Source: Ectobius pallidus (lineage: Eukaryota; Arthropoda; Insecta; Blattodea; Ectobiidae). Taken from it: a stretch of 64,000 nucleotides of DNA. This document shows positions 11,501 through 25,600 of the stretch, piece after piece; within the stretch, counting starts at the first letter, position 1; each line of letters begins with the position of its first letter. The position numbers and the translations under genes were made by a program. The stretch spans positions 23,040,611 to 23,104,610 of the forward strand of contig CAXKWD010000013.1 of NCBI GenBank assembly GCA_964059195.1, given 5' to 3'. The notes below the pieces were generated by a model. That model made no database searches, was not told the origin of the DNA, and worked only from the letters and a program-made list of their open reading frames with translations.

Positions 11501-14500
11501 TGTTTGGAAATATTCCAGTTTGAAGACACTGGTTGATACAGAATGTCAAAGGAACAATTATGTATGGTAACACTCTCTTTATCAAATCACCACTGATGTG
11601 ATATATGTCTTTGCATTTAGGATTTTTAAATTTAGAGACAATTCTTTGTATATCACCCTGGGAAATTTGTTTCCATGTAAAGTGCATTGTCGGTAATTGA
11701 CAATTGCTTAATAATCTCATTGACTCACCTTCATCAGGCTTAACAGTCTCAAAAAAATCTTTTATAATAATAAAATAATAATAATAATAAACTGGCTGAG
11801 GTATCAGAAGGTATCTTCCAGTTTAAGTACAACTTAAGGACAATGAGGATTTCAGGACAATAGGCTGGAGATGCAACAAGAGAGGTAGACCTTTCAGTAT
11901 GCAGATCAAATCTCTCAACTTCTTAACCTCCTCATTACCTATAAATCAGCTGAAAAAGAGATATCTGTTGATACTGTTGCCACTGATTCCTGAAGAATAT
12001 CATAAATTTTATAAAAACTTGGTCGCCAGTCAATGTTCATCAAGGAAAGAACTTTTTTCAGTGAAAATAGAAGTAGAGGAATGGAACCCTTAAAATGTCA
12101 CAATACGTTCTAGTATTTCATGAAAAGCATAACTTCCCGATTAGTGCGGTAAGGCAGAACCTGATAAATCAGATATTTATTTTATGTAGTACATGTATAA
12201 GGTTTCTCAATACCACCTGTATTGTATGTAAAGTGTGATACAGTTGAATATATGTAATAAATGATTCTTTTTCTAATGTATTTCTGATTAAATACTGAAC
12301 GAGTAAACTTTAAAATTGCTCTTCTGTAAAATCAGGAAAAAGTACTTTTCAGCTTATGCTATAACACCAATTTTATTAGAGAGTATAGGTTTGCATTGAA
12401 ATAAAACTGAAGTAAATAAGGATCTTTTTTCAGGCTTGAGAAAGATAGAACAGTTGTGAGAGGTTAGTAAATTTTTATACCTTTTTTTCTCATAGCACTA
12501 GCAACACTGCTGCTTCACAATTCAAAAAGGAATTTACTAAGTGATAGAATCTTTAGCAGGCCTCATCTTTGCCATTTTTTAAAAATAATATTTTCTCCTT
12601 CCAATAAAAAAAAAAAAACCTGCATTAACAAATGTCGGAAGTGGTAAATCAGCAGAGAGAGATAAGTGAAGCAGTGGTCATGAAATGGCAGTGCCAAGGG
12701 GTTTTAAAGTTTGTTTTTCCTGTCTTTCTTTATTTCTATTTCTTTTCACCATTATTCCTGTTTAGTTTTACACACCTTTTTTTCTTCCTCTCTTTCTTTC
12801 TTTCTTACTTTCTTTCTTTCATTCATTCTTTCTTTCTTTCTTTCTTTCTATCTATCTTTATTTTATTTTCCATCTCTGCATCGGTATGAATTTATTTCTG
12901 TGTTATCAATATCCTTGCATCATGTCTATTCTTTTTGCACTCTTTTCCTCATTTTTACATATTTCTTCTTACTTTTTATTAAATACCAAGTGATTTTATA
13001 AACTCAGTTACAATTATTAACATCTTAATTTTTAACACATTCATAACTAAATATCAACATGTTTTGCATCTGATTTACAGCTGGAAGAAAGTTGTGTGGA
13101 TGCATCAGTGGGTATGAGTATGGAATCTCCATTCTACAGGATTTCTCCCTTCAAGGCATCAGCTACAAAGGATTTCTCTGGTGAGGAGAGAAAAATAAAA
13201 TTTGAAATTGATCGAATGAGTCCAGGGCTGAAAAATGTAAGTATTCAAATAAATCCTTTTCTTAAATACCATATGAATTATAAATAAGGGCACTATGGCC
13301 CTGGGGTCGACTCAGCCTCTAACAGAGGAGTAAAGGCAGCCGGTGCGTAAGGCTAAAAACCTTACCAACTTCATGTGCTGAATGTATAAAGTCTGAGAGC
13401 CTCAACCTCCTGGAACCCTCTTGGCCTCCATGGTCTGTATAGAGAACAATTTACCTTTTTTATAAATACTTATAGATCCACTTATGACTCATTTTTATGG
13501 ACTAGTTTTGGGGAAAACCATTATCACCACTCATTAATTATCCATCATCCCCAACCATTAATTATCCATCGTCCCCAACCATTATTCTAGGATGGGGATA
13601 ATGGTTTTCCCGAAACTAGTCCATAAAAATGAGACGTAAGTGGAGCTATAAGTTTTTATAAGTTAAAGAGTTTTAATGATGACCCTGCTTTGAACTGATT
13701 CATGAGAAAGCTTACCATTTTATTTTCCATTTTTATACATAAAATACTTTAGACACATTTTGATGCACTAACACCTAAGGTGAGTCTATTGGACTCGTTA
13801 GCATTGTGCTTCTTTCTTGGTGGAATTTTGTATTCTTGGTTGGCTGCACTGTTCTGTCAGTGTCATTTTAAATATAGTTGCATTGAATTAAACACATTTC
13901 ATTGTTGGCTCACAGTAATAATAGTCTTTATAAGTGAATAGTAGTAATGAGTCCAAGAGACTCACTTTAGGTGTTTATAGTTGCAGAATATCTTGGGTGG
14001 TGTAGAGTTAACTGCAAGTACAAATGCTTCAAATGTGACTATTAACATCGATCTCCTTTGGAATATTTTCTCAATTACTTGAAGATTTTAGTATATAATA
14101 TCGGAATCCACAACTTCAGTTTCTCTATCTCCCCTTGGTTAGGCCTATATCTCGAATGTGGAATATAGTGATACTAGAGCCTGGAAGATATCAGCTAGGT
14201 ATGGTACAGATAGTTTCTAAAGCCATTTAAAGTCATGAAATCTATCTTTCAGTTTGAACTTGAAATCATATAAAAAGAGCTTGACTTCATCCCTCCATTT
14301 AACTAATCTGCTCTGTACCCTTCCTTGGGAAAACCATCTTGCTTAAGTAACAATGAATTAACTTCATTAAATTAACTTATGTTTACTCACCATTGACTAT
14401 AGAACATATAAAACTAAAACGTTATGGGTATACTCTATTTTTTTCCCTTAAAAGTGTCTACGGGTAGACCACATTTCGGAAACTTCTGCTCTAGACCACT

Positions 14501-17500
14501 TACTATTTCACAATGATATTATAATAATGCATATTTGAGACTAGTACATAAGAACAAAAAATTGTGTAAATGAGCATAGGTGAAGAAATTGTTTTATATA
14601 ATGCATGCATATAGACCTACAGTGTGTTTCACCTAACAGTTGGCCAATCGTGCGGGTTTCTGCATTGCGGCAGCCACAGCTCTAACTCCCGAGCGATCGT
14701 GTGAAATATCTATGCAAATAAAGCCGCTAAGAGTGTAATGATTCAGGTTCTCACAGTTACAGTTAAAATTACAATGAAAATAACCATGTACCTCATCACA
14801 AGAGATGTTGGAAATGTCTTCCTCTTGCATCCACACAACACTAGCACCTTTTTAGGGAATTTTCTTTCACACGCATGAGTTCAGCTTCCGAGTTCCGAGA
14901 TATAGTTATTTTCTCTTTCGATACTTTCTTTAAGTTCTTCTAATGTGAGGGAATTGACCTATACACTTTATTTTTCAAGTTCCCTCATAAATAATAGTCA
15001 CATAGGCTACTGTTAGAAGAACTTAAAGACAGTATCACAAGAGAAATTAGCTCTAGACCTATCTCGGAAGCTGAACTTATGCACATGAAAGAAAATATCC
15101 TAAAAGGTTGCCAGTGTTGTTTGGATGCAAGAGGAGGACATTTCTAACATCTCTTCTGATGAGGTACTTGGTTATTTTAATTGTAATTTTAACTGTAACT
15201 GTTGAGAACCTGAATCATTACACCATTCAACAGCAGTATGTAGAGATAAATTCGGCACGCTCAGTATATACCCAAATAAAGCAAGGTGTCCCCCAGGGCT
15301 CAATTCTTGGCCCAGTGCTATTCTTAGTTTTCATTAATGACATCCCGAACCATTACCCTTCTCAAAGACTGTTTTGTTTGCGGATGACACAAATATGCTA
15401 GTCTCCCACAAAAGCAGAAGCGAACTTCTAAACAAAATAAATGTTAACAATGCCTGTCTCCAGAGCTGGCTTGAAGGCAACAAGTTACAGCTGAATATAA
15501 GTAAAACTGTCTTCATTATGTTCAGCCATTTAAATTATGAAATTCCAATGCACTTGCAGATCTATAACCAAAACGTATCTGAGGTTAAGTGTACAAAATT
15601 CCTTGGGATCTGGGTCGACTCTACTCTATCCTGGAATGTCCATATTGAAAAAGTTGTAGCTATAGTAAATCGTTATCTATATGCATTGAGAATCTTGAGA
15701 AACATAACCTCAATAGAAGTCTTGAGAACAATATATTTTGCCCACATTCACTCCCAAATTCAGTATGGTATTGCTATATGGAGTATGTCCAGCAGATCTC
15801 TGGAATTGTTGAGACTACAGAAGAAAGCTATAAAAATTATGAAACAAGTACCCCTGAGATTCGAGAGCAAAATTATCTTTAAAGAATTACAAATTATTCC
15901 ACTCCCATGTGTTTATATTTTAGAAATGGTCTCTTTCATTCACAAAAACATAGGAAGCTTCAAATTAAATTCTGACTACCACTCATATCATACAAGAACA
16001 TCTAAGCACGTCCACTTATCTACCCATAGATTTGCAAGTAGCCTTAAAAGTATTTTCCATAGGGGCATAATTCTATATAACAAAATTCCTGACCACATAA
16101 AAGCTTATCAGTCAAGAATATTCCGAAAGTTAGTCAGAAAAATGCTCCTACATCATATGCCATACACCGTTGATGAATTCTTGAACCTGGAACTCCTAAA
16201 TTAAATATGTTTATATCCTTAATTATATATGTTAATTATAATATTATTATTTAGTTATAACTTAATTGACATGTAACTTTTACATAAGAACTCTACACTG
16301 TAATGGAATCCACCTTAAATTTCTTCATTCTTGTGTTACTTTTAATTGTTGTAAGAATTGCTAGCCAATAAGCCTAGGATTAGTTTACTGACGAAGCCCA
16401 TAATTTCTGTATTGAAATTTTATGGTGAATAAATCTTATCTATCTTATCATTAGCGGCTTTATTTGTCTAGATATTTCACCCGATCACACGGGAGTTAGA
16501 GCTGTGGCTGCCGTGATGCAGAAACCCGCACAATTGGCCAACTCTTACGTGAAACACACTGTAGAAGCTCTATTTGAAAATAATTTCATAATGTATTTGA
16601 ATTTTTGTGCTCAAATGTAATTTAATTGTATAAGTTAAAAAACGTAAATTTGACAATGGCACAGTTATCATGGCTTCATGAAGTTTTAACTTCAGAGGTA
16701 GCTGACAATGATCACAATGGTGATTCAAACTTTGTAGTTCTAAGGTAAAAACTTAAGAAGTGAAGTTTAAGTGTGTTACAAACCATAATATATGTATTAC
16801 TCATAATTGTTGCCCATGAGCGTAGAGTTAGCAAGTCATTCATTGGGTTCATTTGTACAGTCGGTCAAATAAAAAACGTCGGGACTTGTATGCAGTTGAA
16901 ATTAAAGTTTTAACGCATTAATTCACAAGTTTCCAATAAAAGACATAATATACAGCTCATTCTCAGAACATATGAGGCCATGTGACAGGAGGGAAAAAAT
17001 GAACAATGCGGAAAGCGCAACACACGATATTCAACTTAATATATTGTCATAATAATTCATTTTTCTTTGTGTCATGGCGCCACATACAAATGCTAGCTTG
17101 AGAGAAAGTGTAGTTAGGGCTGTAACTGACCTGCATTCTTATTTAAGTTCGTTATTATGTTTCATTATGTTATCTTCTATTTTCAGTACATTTCTTATTA
17201 TTTTATGCCACAGATATGCATTTGTTGTAAAATCATACTTTCTTTCTTGTTTTCTTTTGTGTGTGTCCAAAATTCGACACCAACAATGATAATTCTTTAG
17301 AAATAATTATTATTTTATTCCAGTCATTGCTGCGTTTGAAAAAATAAACATAAATAAAAATAAAAAATATACAAGAACCCACTAAGGATCGAACACTGAC
17401 CCCACACGTTCAATTCCGATGTCTTGACCATTACGCTATTGCGAACAGATGAGAACAGCCTACATAATTCTGATGAGATTGTAATATCCAAGCTTGAAAA

Positions 17501-19646
17501 TACGATTAAGCCAAAGTTATTGATTTTGCACAAGTACCAGTACCGGTATTATAAAATAATATCTTTAAAAAATGCTCCTTGAATAAACATATTCCTCGCA
17601 AATTTATTCATTATTAATATTATAATAATTTGCAACCAAGAATATGGCGGATGTGAGGCATATAGCCACAGCCTTCTATATATGTTCGTTTTGGAACAAA
17701 ACTGAGTAAATAATCAAGAAAATACATGGATAGACAAGAGGCAGGTGTAAACCTAACCTTAAGTCTTCCTGTACATGCGCATATGCTCGTTCATGATACT
17801 TTATCAAATACCGCCCGACGTTTTTTATTTGACCGACTGTACATATAAGTTAGGGTGTCCATTCATCCTGTTTTTCTCGGAACAGTCCCACTTTTTGGCA
17901 AAATGTCCTGCTGTCCCAAATTTTTTCTTTTTTTGATGCTCAAATAACCTGCTTTTTTGTGATTGTGAATGGTCATTGTATTTTACCCTACATTAATAAA
18001 AGTTGTAACAGTGAAGGCCTTGCTCAATTATCAAAGCACACCGGTGTGGGCTGACTTATGGTATATTACAAAGTATAAAAAATCCATTTCTTGGTAACAT
18101 ACATAAAAGTAAAAAGTACAGTGACAATGAAGGATCTGCTTTTGTGGAAAAAATTGTCTACATTTGTTTGCAGAAGAAATTTAAGAAGTTATTTTGGAGG
18201 ATTGTTGTGCATGAGACAAAGGTAAATTTTAAATGCACCCTGAATTTTTTGGATGAAATTTTTGTCCTCTTTTTTTTCCACACTTCTCCCAGGTTTTTCC
18301 TAAGTTTTCAAAGAATGTCCCGTTTTTATATAAACATTATTTGGACACTTTAATATAAGTTTAATATAAGTAATTGAAAAGCAATGTACTTTATGCTTCT
18401 TGCAGCTTATATTTGAAGGACTGTGGCATTTTGAATCAAATACTTTCTTCAAGGCCAAAGGAAAGCTGGAGACACCATTTGATAAGCTTCCTCATGCTGA
18501 CGGCTACTTGATATACAGTCAGAACCCAAGTGATGATTCTGCATCTTTTGACATGCTGCTATCATACCCAGAGGAACGGATCAAGATTTACTTGTTACTA
18601 GAGGGAACTAAACTCACAATAGATATGGACTTGCCTTTGGAGGGATTCAGGTAAATATTTCCAAAATAGAACTTGTTCTGATATAAAATCATTTCAAGAT
18701 GGATCAGAAAAATTAAGTATGTAAAATGTCTCAGTCATTCTGTACACTAAAGCTAAACATCAAATTTTTCTCCCTTCACACTGACATTCCATCCTATTTG
18801 TAGCGTTCTCTAGGCAGGGTCATCCCTTGAATGAGCAATTTCTCAAGTGGCCCTACACCAGAAGAGGAAAGTATTAAACTCTTCATGGAAAGTACTATTG
18901 TATTTCTAATTCAGTCCCATGTATGTATATTATAATTTGTGTAATGGATGTAATGTGTGTGTATGTACGAGGGTCATCCAGAATGTAAGTTCTGATTGCC
19001 GATAAAACAAAGCATCAATAAGAAAAAAATATTTATTTTAATATTTACAGAGATTCACTGGCTACTTCACTACATAGTCATCCCCTTATTAAGGCATTTA
19101 TTGTACTGCTGCACCAACATTTATATGCCAACTCTGCCACGAACGTCTGGAGCCATGAAATCACCGCATTCACCATTCCACATGTCTTGTTTTGGATCGC
19201 CCTCCTCAGATTTTTCAATGTTTGACAATACTGATCAGCATTTACAGTCTTCCCTCGCAATAAAAACTCGCACAGGAGGACACCACGTCGATCCCAGATT
19301 TTTATGACAGATTGCTTGAATTTGATCTTCACAGGGGAACCACTATGTCGCCAATGCATGGATTGCTGTTTTGTTTCTAGTGTGGCATGTGACACCCATG
19401 TTTCATCCCCAGTGACAACATTGTCAAGAAACTCGTCACCTTTCTCTGCATACCGCTGGCGGCAGAGTCCTATGACATGGTCATACAATTGCTAGTACAC
19501 CGCTAAGATAAATGCCTCGATAACAGTGCCAACTATATAGAGAAGTAGCCAATGAATCTCTGTAAATATCGCAATAAATATTTCTTACTTATTAATGTTC
19601 TTGTTTTCTTTATGAGTGATCTGAACTTACTTTCTGGATGACCCTC

Positions 19647-19677
<31 letters not shown>

Positions 19678-22600
19678 TGTATGTATGCATGTTTGTTTGT
19701 TTGTTTGTTTGTTTGGATGTACGTAATGTATCTAATGTATGTATGTACCTAGGTATGTATGTACGGTACCTGTCACCCGTCCATGTTACCATTAAGTACG
19801 ACATATTGGAGTCTGTGTTGCCCTAAATGAAACTTGTAGGAGGACATTGACCTAAAAAAGTTTTAAGTTCTTAAGTTCTTAAGTATGTTTAAGGAACATA
19901 GGTCTCAGCATTTTTCTAGCAGTTTAAAATAAGATATTGAAAAACTAGTAGCATATAATGCTTATATATCTTAAAATGACTACATACATCTACAAAATTA
20001 TTCATGGAAGTACTGTATGTGATTTGGTTAAGTAACTGAAAGGGTTGAGGGAACTTTTCAAACCTACCTCTTCATCATTAGAGAAGAGTGTTGGACTTGT
20101 AGGCTGTGGTCCAATAGGGTTTGATCTGCCCAACATTTCGCCGATGACTGTGTCCGGCATCTTCAGGGGTCTACTGCAGTTGGCAGTGAACTACAAGCCC
20201 GGAAGACTTCTCTAATGATTTCAACGCCGGCTATGAAAGCCTAAGTTGCTACCTCTTCATATTTTGTATTTTGAACTGAGGACTTCCAGCATGCATTTCT
20301 CATGATTCTCATTTTGTTAGCCATAACTCAGAAATCACATCTTTAAAAAGTATTTCCAAAAAGTATTTTATTTTCACTTTTTTGGGGAGAGGAACTCGTG
20401 ATGCAGGTGTAAAGATTGTGACGTGTGTTGAATGTGACCTTGCTGCAAATATATTTCTCATACCCTTGCAACACAGCTAGTCTAATCAGAAGCCATGTGA
20501 GAGTTCTTTTGTTTTTTATAACTGTCTAGATATTAAGTAACAAAATTTTTCTATCTCCATTTTGTGTTTCCAGCAAAGCACAGCTGAAAGGAACACTGAC
20601 ACCTACAAACACTGAAGGAGAAAAATTACTAAAAGCTGTTTTGACATCTGATGATGTATCTGAAAATGTTAATGGGATAGTTAAAATGACAGCTGAAACT
20701 CCTATATCGGTAAGAATATTAATATTATTGTAATAATTGTTTGTGTATATGTGTGATTCTAATGTCAGAGGGTTCTGCACTTGACAGATAGATGGTAGAA
20801 GTTTGTTCCATCATTGAGTAGTGATGTATAGCTGTGGAATAAGCGATAAAGATGAGTGTATATTGAAGTGTTCTACAGTATAGTGTTGTGATGGTGATCT
20901 TTGTGATGTGAGATAGACTACTAACATTAACCTTCTTTTACCTAAAGATAGCAAATAAGATGTCAAGTTCAGTATTGCTGTCCATTCATTTAATCCCTAG
21001 GGTCGGTATTAAAATTGTATTAAGTTAACAGAGTTAAGTTAACGTGATAATTGTATAGGGAGTTGAAATTAATACTGAACTTCACTTATTGGTAGGGTTT
21101 CAGAAACCACGGCTTCCATTTTCAACAGCTATACTTCAGCTGCATGGTACACTCTTGTGGATGCTGAACGAATTTCAAGATGAGATCATCATTGATCATG
21201 ATTTCAAAGATCATAAGTTTGTTCTTCTTATTGTGAATGAAGATGTTTTCCTCAACTTAAAGTTTTTTGTGACCACAGACACTTTTTATCAGTTTGGGAT
21301 CCTCATAAACTTCATGACCTGCATCCCAAAAGTGGGTTGCTACTGCTGATTTCCCAGTGTCTGTAAGCTGCAGGTCATCAAGTCAACAGGGATTGAAAAC
21401 TTATAAAATGTATCTGTTGGTACAAAGAACTCTCAGTCTGGGAGTCTATTTTTATTTGTAAGAAGAAAACCAACTTATGAACTTAAACATCCTGACCAAT
21501 GATGATCTCATCTTGAAATTTGTTCAGCAGCTTCTTACTTATTTTCTCTCTGAGTCAGCAGTGGTGGATTTGGTCCCTTTTTGGTCCTTGTTGATAGACT
21601 AATCGGTTCTTAAAAGGATGCTCTGAATAGTCTGGACCAACCACAACAGAGAATGATGAAACAAATTTGGATTCACTAGCAGTAGGACATAGAATCAGTT
21701 ATATGCCGTATTCACTGAATATAAGACGAGCTCGCATATAAGACAACTATGAATTTTTTAAAGGTAGTTACGAAAGAATAAATAAAATAGCTTATTAGTA
21801 CATTTTGCTTCACCTCAAATGGAATTTTGAAGTTCATGTTGTAACTTCTTCTCTCGCCTTTATTTACGCATTGAGAAATGAAGATGCTTTCCACATGGTC
21901 TGCCCTGACTGGTGGTCAAACAAGGCTTTACGTGTTTACACGTAGAGAACAGAGCAGTAATGGTTCAGTATAAGCAGAAGCATGAATTCAGAAAAATAAA
22001 ATTCTGTAAAATTAGGTGAATTTCCACATGACTTTGACCTTGGGTCAGATGCTTGTCATTGCGTAGGGATTCCCACTGCACAGCTGCATCCATTAATGGA
22101 GAGTTGTTGAAAGTCTTAGGCTGCACCTATAAGAGGAGTATAGTTTTTATAAACACATTTTGAGGGAAAAAACATTGTCTTATTATTGTCTTAGACAATT
22201 AAGGAACGATTTTATTTGTAATAACTCAGGGTTTCAATTTTTGTTCTTACTACTTTTCCTTTTTTCTTTTTACTATTCTGTTTCTTTCTTTTTTATTATT
22301 ATTTTTTAAGTAGGCCTATTGATTTAATATTTTCTTTATGTATTTGTAATTTGTATTTTGTAATGTAAATGGCTGAACTGTGCCCAAGCACGAGCGCATG
22401 CTCATTCGGGTGGTCTTGATTTGTATAAATATAAATAAATAAATAAAATAAATAAATTATATTCGGGCCAGTACTGTATAAGAACCAACCTTGAAACAGA
22501 AACATTATTAAACACTGTGACATGGTGGTCGCAGCAGAAGTGAATTATGACATGGCAGATACCTAGAAGCTGTGAGAATGATAATGACAACTCAGGCTGT

Positions 22601-25600
22601 AGAAGCCTAAATTTATTTTGCAGGAAGGTTGCTGAAAAAGAAAAAGACAGAGATATAAGCACAGAAGATTGTCCTAATATTTTCCTTATTTTTTTCCAGA
22701 TAGATGTTAAAGTTGTAACATCAGATAAAACTGGACATGAACTTAGTTTGGTATTCACCGTCATTAACAAGGAACATGGCTATGCAATGAACACTGCATT
22801 CTCAAGAGGAAACAGCAGGCTGTCTGTCGATGGTGAAGTGAGCCTTCAACCTAATAACTGGCAAGTGGATTTAAAGGTATTATTAACTAAATCAGTAATA
22901 AATATTAACTGCCATAGAGGTTTTATCTGCCAAAGCTTCATTAGTAGACCTGGGATTTTAAGGCATATGCCCAGTTTGTTCCTTATGAAATAACATGAAA
23001 ATTTTAAAATATGTTGACGTTTCATGATAAATCACTTACATTTATGAAGTTTTATCATCATCATCATCATCATCATCATTGGCTCGACAACCCATCACTG
23101 GGTCTTGGCCTCCCCAAGAAAGGTTCTCCATCTGTCACGGTCAAGTGCAGCCATCTTCCAATTCCTCATTCCGTAACTTCTAGCATCACCATTCACCTCG
23201 TCTATCCACCGCGTTCTTGGTCTTCCCTTCTTCCTTCTGCCCTCCGGTTGTATTATGAGTGTCCTCTTTGGTATTTCAGCTTCCTCTTTTCTGATTACAT
23301 GTCCTGCCCATCTTAATCTCTTAAGTTTTACATACTTACTAATTTCAGTATCCATAAAGAGTGCATATAGTTCATGGTTGTACCGTCTTCTCCATACCCC
23401 ATTGTCACACACTGCACCATATATTCTTCTCAATATTTTCCTTTCAAAACATTGGAGAATATTCTCGTTGACTTTTGTAATGGTCCAGGTTTCGCTGGCA
23501 TATAATAACACTGGTCTTATGAGTGTCTTATATAGTAGGACTCTCACAGATCTTGTTAATATATTGCTTCCCATATGTTTCCGGAGCCCAAAATAACATC
23601 TGTTTGCCATGTTGATTCTCTGTTGTATATGAAGTTTTATAGTGTCCTAAAATGCCTATTTGGACCTTCGGAGCCTATTTTTACTATTTTAGTGCCTAAA
23701 ATGCCTATTTTGTACATTTAAAATAAAATTCAACTTCTGTAATTGTTATAATCTTATAATGGACATCCCTCAATTAAAAGCAAAATAGCAGAGGTGGGTT
23801 TTTCACATAAACATGATTATTCCAAACAATTGTCGCTAAAGGAATGCTGACTGATGGTGGAGGGGGAGGATTAAGGGGGAAGGACTACTGTGTCAAGTCA
23901 CCAGTGAAAGAACATCTGTTTAAGTGAATACAGTTCGTGATGTATAATTTTGCAGTTAATTCTGTTAAGAATAGGTATACCACGTTTCTTGCAGCAAAAA
24001 AAAAAAAAGATCATGTTACAGTTTAAGTGTATATTGTAATATTTTAAAGTCTATTTTCTGTCTATCTACACATTTTTAAAGCATATTTTAAGTGCTTATT
24101 TTCTCTTTTAAAAGCCTATTTGCTTGTTTTAAAAGCCTATTTTAGGTGCCAAAAACTAATTTTTTTAGAGCCTAAAATCCCAGGTCTATAATCATTAGGT
24201 CCTTAGCCAGAGGAAGGGTGAGGTGGTCTGTGCTCATACTTGCACTGCCCATAGAAATTTTGCCCATACTAGTGAATAATTGTATCATTTTCATGCATAG
24301 TTGCTAGCATATAAATTTAACCCTTGCAGAGCTGAATTTACGTAGGCTTACTGATGTAAGGATACTGAAGTGAAATCAACTCTGGGCTCTAAATTTGAAA
24401 TCGATCAGAAAATTTTATTGGAATACTATACCTTCTTTCCACAAATTATCATTGATGAACATAACACCTGCATAAAAATCCTCGTATTTTATACAATTCA
24501 ATACTTTATTACTTTTTCACTACTGGTTTTGTAAAAAATATCAGGTGAAGAATTGATACTTCAGTAGCAGTGAAAAGGTTAATTGTAATTGTAATTATAA
24601 CTTATTCTTGTATCATACATTTATACACCCCTGCTGTTACCATAGTATGCAGTTTCATAATTTCCATACGAATATCTTACTTACCATTATAGGCAAGTTG
24701 CATACGACTGTTTTGTTCGACTATAAATAGTCTAAATGTTTAAATTTTGAGATTTTAGATTCACTCAATCAAACAGCAACGAGGCCACCATGCCCTTTGC
24801 ATCAGATTGTCGTAGCTCTTGTTTTCTATGTGAGATGGCAGGCTGTGGTTGATCATGGCATCAGTCAAATTGAAGCTACCTTTTGGTCAATTTCTTAAAA
24901 CACTCTGATTTTGACAACATGAATTGAATTCATTAAAATTAAAATTAACACAGGCTTTTTATTATGTAGTTCTCAGCTCCTATTCTCAAGATCTCAAGAT
25001 CGTCTCGTGTTTGATAAAAGTTGATAACACACCAATGTCGAAATAAAAACAGTTTGTAAATGAGTGTCATTATAATACCATCACAAATATTAAGCATATT
25101 ATAGTATGGTTGAAAAGAAATAGTTTTTCACCATAGGATGTACATCATACAAATGAATTACTGTATTCAACATTAAAGCTTGATAACATTTTTGTTAATT
25201 ATTATAACTTTTCTACTTATCTCACAATACATTGTCTTGCTCCAAGTGGCTTAATTTTTACATTACAATGTACTGTATACACAGCTACTATACTATTATT
25301 CTTTTAAATATTTTAATTTGTTTCTTCCATTTCATTTTTGATATATACAAAATGTTCCCCATTTCCTTCAATGCTTTTGTGTTTTTTGTCATTAATTTCT
25401 AATGTTACTTCTACATTTATTTGAAGGAATGTGTTGACACTTCACAATGTTTCTGAATTAATTTAATCAAGTGTCTCAAATTCATGTTGGTGTTGAAAAT
25501 GCTGCATTCAACCAATTCTAAATATTTGCAATATATTAAATTGCAAGAAATGGCAAAAGCAATTTCTAATATGGTACTTTTTCAGTTTCAAATAAAAATG

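Larger units (their letters stand above)
14620..16561. mobile_element. Tc1/mariner foldback element, copy 2, split by a LINE
   Basis: Ends CAGTGTGTTTCAC and GTGAAACACACTG with TA at 14618-14619 and 16562-16563. The left arm (about 14620-14945) and right arm (15013-15215 plus 16447-16561) match copy 1. A LINE sits in the right arm between 15216 and 16446. Relics of the transposase C-terminus are visible in both arms (ISEAELMHMKENIL and a broken RGGHF). Confidence 0.88.
18968..19647. mobile_element. mariner foldback relic B
   Basis: Ends CGAGGGTCATCCAGAATGTA (left) and, reversed, TGAGGGTCATCCAGAAAGTA (right), with TA at 18966-18967 and 19648-19649. Arms of about 140 bases: the left encodes a - strand C-terminus (NKCLNKGDDYVVK) and the right a + strand C-terminus (DKCLDNSANYIEK). 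Confidence 0.85.
22945..24190. mobile_element. hAT-type element with nested LINE
   Basis: Ends TAGACCTGGGATTTTAAGGC (left) and, reversed, TATAGACCTGGGATTTTAGG (right). Flanks TTCATTAG (22937-22944) and ATCATTAG (24191-24198) agree in 7 of 8 bases. The interior is rich in repeated GCCTATTTT words. A LINE insertion occupies 23056-23627. Confidence 0.78.

Noticed and set aside
12632..13001. Overlapping S/F/L-rich frames of 85 and 96 codons
   Set aside because: Translation of the TTTC microsatellite and T-rich intron.
17345..17450. tRNA gene on the - strand
   Set aside because: A- and B-box-like words are present but arms do not pair into a cloverleaf that I can draw; better read as a SINE fragment.
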